Of a DNA stretch of 64,000 nucleotides, positions 60,579 through 64,000 are shown piece after piece. The stretch is taken from NCBI RefSeq assembly GCF_021391495.1, contig NZ_CP090063.1:5332001-5396000 (forward strand), written 5' to 3'. A program made the position numbers and the translations under genes. The stretch is from Amycolatopsis acidiphila (GTDB taxonomy: Bacteria; Actinomycetota; Actinomycetes; Mycobacteriales; Pseudonocardiaceae). Within the stretch, counting starts at the first letter, position 1. Each line of letters opens with the position of its first letter. Under the pieces are notes generated by a model. It was not told the DNA's origin, did not search any database, and saw nothing but the letters and a program-made list of their open reading frames with translations.

Positions 60579-61360
60579 CCGGCTGGCTGGACGGGCGGCG
60601 CGCGCTCGTGGTCGGCGCCGGCTCCGGGATCGGGCGGGCGGTCGTCGACGCGTTCCTCTCCGAGGGCGCCCGGGTCGCGGTGCTCGAGCGGGACGAAGCC
60701 AAGTGCGCCAAGCTTTCCGCCGCGATCCCCGGCCTGCCCGTCGTCGCCGGAGACGCGACGACCCGCGGAGCCAACGAGGCGGCGGTGGACGCGACGGTGG
60801 CGGCTTACGGCGGCCTGGACGTGCTGGTCAGCTGCGTGGGGATCTTCGATTTCTACCAGGGGATCGCCGAGCTCCCGGTCGAGCGGATCGACGAGGCGTT
60901 CGACGAGATGTTCCGGGTGAACGTCAAGAGCCACCTGCACTCGGTCAAGGCCGCGCTGCCCCAGCTGCGCCGACACGGGGGCTCGGTCATCCTCACCGAG
61001 TCCACTTCGGCCTACTACCCCGGACGGGGCGGCGTGCTCTACGTGGGCAGCAAGTTCGCCGTGCGCGGGCTGGTGACGGCGATGGCGCACGAGCTGGCGC
61101 CGGACGTGCGGGTGAACGGCGTGGCGCCGGGCGGCACCCTCAACACGGACCTGCGTGGGCTCGACAGCTTGGGGCTGCGGGAAAAGCGGCTCGACGACAC
61201 GCCCGGCCGGGAAGCCGAACTGGCCGGCCGCGTGCCGCTGCGGGTCGCGCTGTCCGGCGCCGACCACGCGTGGAGCTACGTGTTCCTCGCCTCGAACCGC
61301 GCCCGCGGCATCACCGGCGACGTGGTCCATCCCGACGGCGGCATCGGCGTCAAGGCATGA
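60575..61360 (+). CDS. cis-dihydrodiol dehydrogenase (SDR)
   Basis: A 261-residue SDR. The NAD motif is VVGAGSGIGRAVVDAF. CVGIFDFYQG replaces NNAG, as in the 2,3-dihydrodiol dehydrogenases of aromatic pathways. The catalytic residues are in LTESTSAYYPGRGGVLYVGS (Tyr in YVGSK), followed by DVRVNGVAPGGTLNTDL. It would re-aromatise the dihydrodiol made by the dioxygenase, giving a catechol acid. GTG start overlapping the previous gene. Confidence 0.92.
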   Translation: MTGWLDGRRALVVGAGSGIGRAVVDAFLSEGARVAVLERDEAKCAKLSAAIPGLPVVAGDATTRGANEAAVDATVAAYGGLDVLVSCVGIFDFYQGIAELPVERIDEAFDEMFRVNVKSHLHSVKAALPQLRRHGGSVILTESTSAYYPGRGGVLYVGSKFAVRGLVTAMAHELAPDVRVNGVAPGGTLNTDLRGLDSLGLREKRLDDTPGREAELAGRVPLRVALSGADHAWSYVFLASNRARGITGDVVHPDGGIGVKA

Positions 61361-61373
61361 AAGGACGAATGGC

Positions 61374-61583
61374 ATGGCGGTCGTGAAGGCCGATCTGCAG
61401 GCGTGCCAGGGGTACGCGAACTGCGTGATCGGCGCGGACGACGTGTTCGACATCGACGACGACGGCGTCGTGGTGGTGCTCAAGGCGGAGATCCCCGAGC
61501 CGGACCGGCGACGGGTGGAAGACGCGGCGCGCACCTGCCCGGTCTCCGCCCTGGTGATCGCGGACGACGGTGCCGGGGAATGA
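61374..61583 (+). CDS. [3Fe-4S]-type ferredoxin
   Basis: A 69-residue ferredoxin with Cys11 and Cys17 (CQGYANC) and Cys55 in ARTCPVSAL. The Cys-x5-Cys...Cys-Pro pattern with no fourth Cys is that of [3Fe-4S] ferredoxins. AAGGA precedes the ATG. It would carry electrons from the reductase downstream to the Rieske oxygenase. Phthalate dioxygenases of Gram-positives use this kind of ferredoxin. Confidence 0.92.
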   Translation: MAVVKADLQACQGYANCVIGADDVFDIDDDGVVVVLKAEIPEPDRRRVEDAARTCPVSALVIADDGAGE

Positions 61584-62794
61584 GCCGGCCCACCACCGTG
61601 ATCGTCGGCGCGTCGATCGGCGGAGTCCGGGCGGCACAGGCGTTGCGCGCCGAGGGCTACGACGGCGAAGTCGTGCTCGTCGGCGACGAAACCGCCCTGC
61701 CGTACGACAAACCACCGTTGTCGAAGGCATTCCTCGCCGGTAAGGCGACGGCCGCGGACATCACGCTCCTCGACGAGGAGCAGGCGGCCGCGGCCGGTGT
61801 CCGGCTGGAGCTCGGGAACGGGGCGACCGGACTCGACCTCGCGGCGCGCAAGGTCGAGCTCGCCGACGGAAGCCGGTTGTCCTTCGACGATCTCGTGCTC
61901 GCCACCGGCGCTCGCGCGCGGCCCTCCCCGTGGGGTGGCCGGTCCGGCGTCCACGTGGTGCGCACGGCGGCCGACGCGCTCGCGCTGCGCGAAGACCTGC
62001 GCCGGGGCGGTCCCCTGGTGATCGTCGGCGCCGGGTTCGTCGGCGCGGAGATCGCCGCGACCGCCACCGCGCTGGGCATCGCCGAGGTGACACTGGTGGA
62101 TCCGGTGGCGGTGCCGCTCAGCCGCGTGCTCAACCCGGCCGTCGCCGAGCGGTTCGGCGCCCTGCACGCCGAACGCGGGGTGACCACACGGTTCGGCGTC
62201 GGGGTGACCGGGATCGACTCCGGCGGGGTTCGGCTCACCGACGGCACGAGACTCGACGCGGCCACCGTCGTCGTCGGCATCGGTGCCGTGCCCAACGACG
62301 AGTGGCTGCGCGGGTCCGGTCTGACGATCGACGACGGCGTGGTTTGCGACCGGTTCAGCCGAGCGAGCGAGGATGTGCACGCCCTCGGGGACGTCGCGCG
62401 CTGGTTCCATCCGCGGCACGGCCGGCTCGTCCGGGCCGAGCACTGGACCAACGCCGTCGAGCAGGCCGCCTGCGTGGCACACAACATCGTCCACCCCGGC
62501 ACGCCGCGCGCGCACGCGCCGGTCGAATACGTGTGGAGCGACCAGTACGACTGGAAGATCCAGCTCGCCGGCCGCACGGGCGGGGAGCTCGCGCACGTGC
62601 TCGTGCCCGGCCCCGATCCCGCCCGCGCCTTCGCGGTCCTCTACGCCGATCGCGGCGGTGGGTTCGCAGGTGCGGTCGTGGTCAACTGGCCCCGTGCGTC
62701 GCTCATCGCCCGGCGCGCCCTGGCGGCGACGGCGGCACTGGACACCGTGCAAGCGGACATCGAGGCGCTCACCGCGAAGGAGGAACGGGTATGA
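61580..62794 (+). CDS. Ferredoxin reductase (FAD, NADH)
   Basis: A 404-residue pyridine-nucleotide-disulfide-type ferredoxin reductase. FAD motif TVIVGASIGGVRAAQALRAE, then DKPPLSKAFLAG, NADH motif LVIVGAGFVGAEIAATATAL, and the second FAD motif SEDVHALGDVARW. It overlaps the ferredoxin gene (ATGA). It completes the three-component dioxygenase: reductase, ferredoxin, oxygenase. Confidence 0.93.
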   Translation: MSRPTTVIVGASIGGVRAAQALRAEGYDGEVVLVGDETALPYDKPPLSKAFLAGKATAADITLLDEEQAAAAGVRLELGNGATGLDLAARKVELADGSRLSFDDLVLATGARARPSPWGGRSGVHVVRTAADALALREDLRRGGPLVIVGAGFVGAEIAATATALGIAEVTLVDPVAVPLSRVLNPAVAERFGALHAERGVTTRFGVGVTGIDSGGVRLTDGTRLDAATVVVGIGAVPNDEWLRGSGLTIDDGVVCDRFSRASEDVHALGDVARWFHPRHGRLVRAEHWTNAVEQAACVAHNIVHPGTPRAHAPVEYVWSDQYDWKIQLAGRTGGELAHVLVPGPDPARAFAVLYADRGGGFAGAVVVNWPRASLIARRALAATAALDTVQADIEALTAKEERV

Positions 62795-63555
62795 CGGAAC
62801 TGGGGCCACTGCGGACATCGGTGGCGGACGCATGCCGGGTGCTGGCCGCCCGGGGACTCGCCGACGGCATCCTCGGGCACATCAGCCTCCGGATCGACGA
62901 GCGGCGGCTGCTCGTCCGCTGCCGCGGCCCGCGGGAACGCGGTCTCGCCTGGACCACCGCGGCGGACATCCGCCTGGTCGACCTGGACGGCGAAGCCGGT
63001 GCGCCCGGCGAGCTCGACGGCGGTTACCGGCCGCCGAACGAGCTGCCGCTGCACACCGAAGTGCTGCGCACCCGCCGCGATGCCGACGTCGTGGTGCACG
63101 CGCATCCGCCCGCGGTGGTGGCCGCGGACCTCGCGGGAATCGCCATCCGCCCCATCGTCGGCGCCTTCGACATCCCGGGCACCCGGCTCGCCGCCGGGGG
63201 CGTGCCCGTCCACCCGCGGGGTGTGCTGGTGCGCAACCGCGAGCTGGCCGCCGAGATGGTGGTGTCGATGGGCGACCGGCCGGTGGTCGTGCTGCGCGGG
63301 CACGGGCTCACCAGCGCGGCCACGACCGTCGAACAGGCGGTGCTGCAGGCGATCAGCGTCGACCAGCTCGCCGCGCTGTCGCTCCGGGTCGTCTCGGCCG
63401 GCGGCACGCTGCGGGACCTGCCGGCCGAGGACATGGCGGAACTGCCCGACCTCGGCGCAGGGTTCAACACGGACACCGCCTGGCGGCACGAACTGGCGCG
63501 GCTGGAGCGCAGCGCGCCAGGTCCGCTCGTCCAGCCGGCCACGCGCGCGCCGTAG
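62791..63555 (+). CDS. Class II aldolase-family decarboxylase
   Basis: A 254-residue class II aldolase/adducin-type protein. Metal-site histidines lie in LPLHTEVLRTRRDADVVVHA and AHPPAVV (residues about 88, 103, 105) and in LRGHGLTS. In phthalate operons a member of this family, PhtC, removes the 2-carboxylate of 3,4-dihydroxyphthalate to give protocatechuate. Position as last gene, overlapping the reductase by 4 nt, fits that role. The substrate is inferred. No ring-cleavage gene follows in the window. Confidence 0.88.
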   Translation: MTELGPLRTSVADACRVLAARGLADGILGHISLRIDERRLLVRCRGPRERGLAWTTAADIRLVDLDGEAGAPGELDGGYRPPNELPLHTEVLRTRRDADVVVHAHPPAVVAADLAGIAIRPIVGAFDIPGTRLAAGGVPVHPRGVLVRNRELAAEMVVSMGDRPVVVLRGHGLTSAATTVEQAVLQAISVDQLAALSLRVVSAGGTLRDLPAEDMAELPDLGAGFNTDTAWRHELARLERSAPGPLVQPATRAP

Positions 63556-63711
63556 CTCCTCGGCGGTGCCGACGCACTCGTCGCGCAGCACCTGCGCGGA
63601 CGCGAACAACGGCTTGAAGCGACGTGAACCTACCCGTTGTAACGAATCCACCACCACCCAGCGTCATCCCAGCGGCAGCCCTCAGCGCCAAACAGGACAC
63701 GCTCTTAGTCG

Positions 63712-64000
63712 TCATCTTTTCCTCGAGTGCTCACGGGTCTTGTCGTCCTGAAAGTCCCTCGTCCAGCGTTCGAGGAGGGACGTGACGAACTGCACACTTC
63801 CGCAGAACGCGAAAACTCCAGGATTGAACCAGGGAATGAGTGTCCCGACCCAGTAGTTGAACGTCACGAGGAGGACCACGACGAGGATTCGCGTCGGTCG
63901 CTTGAAGAAGCTGCCGACGAGCGCTTCCCATCGGGTCGGGGCCGGACTGATTCTTTTCCTCATCACCGACGTGGCCCCCACATGTTCCGCCAGCTCCGCT
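63712..64000 (-). CDS. Small membrane protein, probably partial
   Basis: The minus strand is open to the window edge. A GTG at 63981 gives 89 residues, but upstream codons (AELAEHVGATSV) read on to 64000, so the true start may lie outside. It has one clear membrane helix, ILVVVLLVTFNYWVGTLIP, and a charged tail ending TREHSRKR. I do not recognise the family. Third-position GC is lower than in its neighbours. The gap 63556-63711 is empty. Confidence 0.5.
   Translation of the reverse strand, partial: AELAEHVGATSVMRKRISPAPTRWEALVGSFFKRPTRILVVVLLVTFNYWVGTLIPWFNPGVFAFCGSVQFVTSLLERWTRDFQDDKTREHSRKR

Noticed and set aside
59987..62833. A 948-codon minus-strand frame opposite the dioxygenase operon
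   Set aside because: Composition typical of an antisense shadow; it spans five overlapping real genes.
1..64000. CRISPR arrays, tRNA and rRNA genes
   Set aside because: No regularly spaced repeats, cloverleaf with a CCA end or conserved rRNA segments were recognised on reading either strand.

Overview
The window is GC-rich DNA (about 70% by eye) with strongly G/C-biased third codon positions and many GTG starts. It carries a CvnABCD 'conservon' signalling operon, LAL-type LuxR, DeoR, IclR and MarR regulators and an F420/deazaflavin-type nitroreductase. Together these indicate an actinomycete, most likely Pseudonocardiales (Amycolatopsis-like). The genus is inference. The gene content is that of an accessory, catabolic region: aromatic-ring oxygenases, sugar or polyol catabolism, exporters, several broken genes and remnants of at least four insertion-sequence families.

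Layout. 1-6.6 kb: a multicomponent phenol hydroxylase operon (dmpLMNOP type) with a muconate-cycloisomerase-like gene cut by the window edge and a LysR regulator. 7.3-15.2 kb: an exported amidase, a methyltransferase, an SDR and a TetR with two operators, set among relics of GMC oxidase, glycosyltransferase, LysR/LysE, FAD monooxygenase, XRE regulator and IS3. 15.4-19.8 kb: a Zn-alcohol dehydrogenase, a histone-fold DUF1931 protein, two Hsp20 chaperones and a decayed thioredoxin reductase, followed by IS30, IS3 and IS5 scraps. 20-28.8 kb: one minus-strand operon running cvnA, cvnB, cvnC, cvnD, a small protein, an orphan ABC-type binding lipoprotein and asnB. In it the DUF742 protein CvnC is split by a complete BBE-type FAD oxidase domain in one uninterrupted frame, and CvnA ends in a 300-bp tandem duplication. 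29.3-36.4 kb: a polyol/sugar locus (FGGY kinase, class I aldolase, Zn-dehydrogenase, DeoR, cyclase-family hydrolase, polyol-type permease). 37-48.4 kb: an AbrB-type membrane protein, a second asnB with MarR, a mosaic of gene fragments, a deazaflavin enzyme, a MalT-like regulator, an esterase and a DHA2 exporter. 48.9-63.6 kb: an aromatic-acid module with two frame-disrupted hydrolases, an IclR regulator, a branched-chain-type ABC importer, and a three-component Rieske dioxygenase with dihydrodiol dehydrogenase and a class II aldolase/decarboxylase.

How it works together. The 49-63.6 kb module has the gene order and families of Gram-positive phthalate catabolism (ester hydrolase, uptake, dioxygenase alpha/beta, diol dehydrogenase, ferredoxin, ferredoxin reductase, decarboxylase, IclR control). 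The substrate itself is inference. An IS110-family element sits between the binding-protein gene and the permease genes of its importer. The 5' noncoding part of that element folds on paper into one short and two long stem-loops spanning 176 nt, which is the layout of an IS110 bridge RNA.

The strongest candidates for something undescribed are the FAD-oxidase/DUF742 fusion within the conservon operon and this bridge-RNA candidate. Many neighbouring genes are frameshifted or truncated. Either the region is decaying or some single-base indels are assembly errors, and sequence alone cannot decide which.
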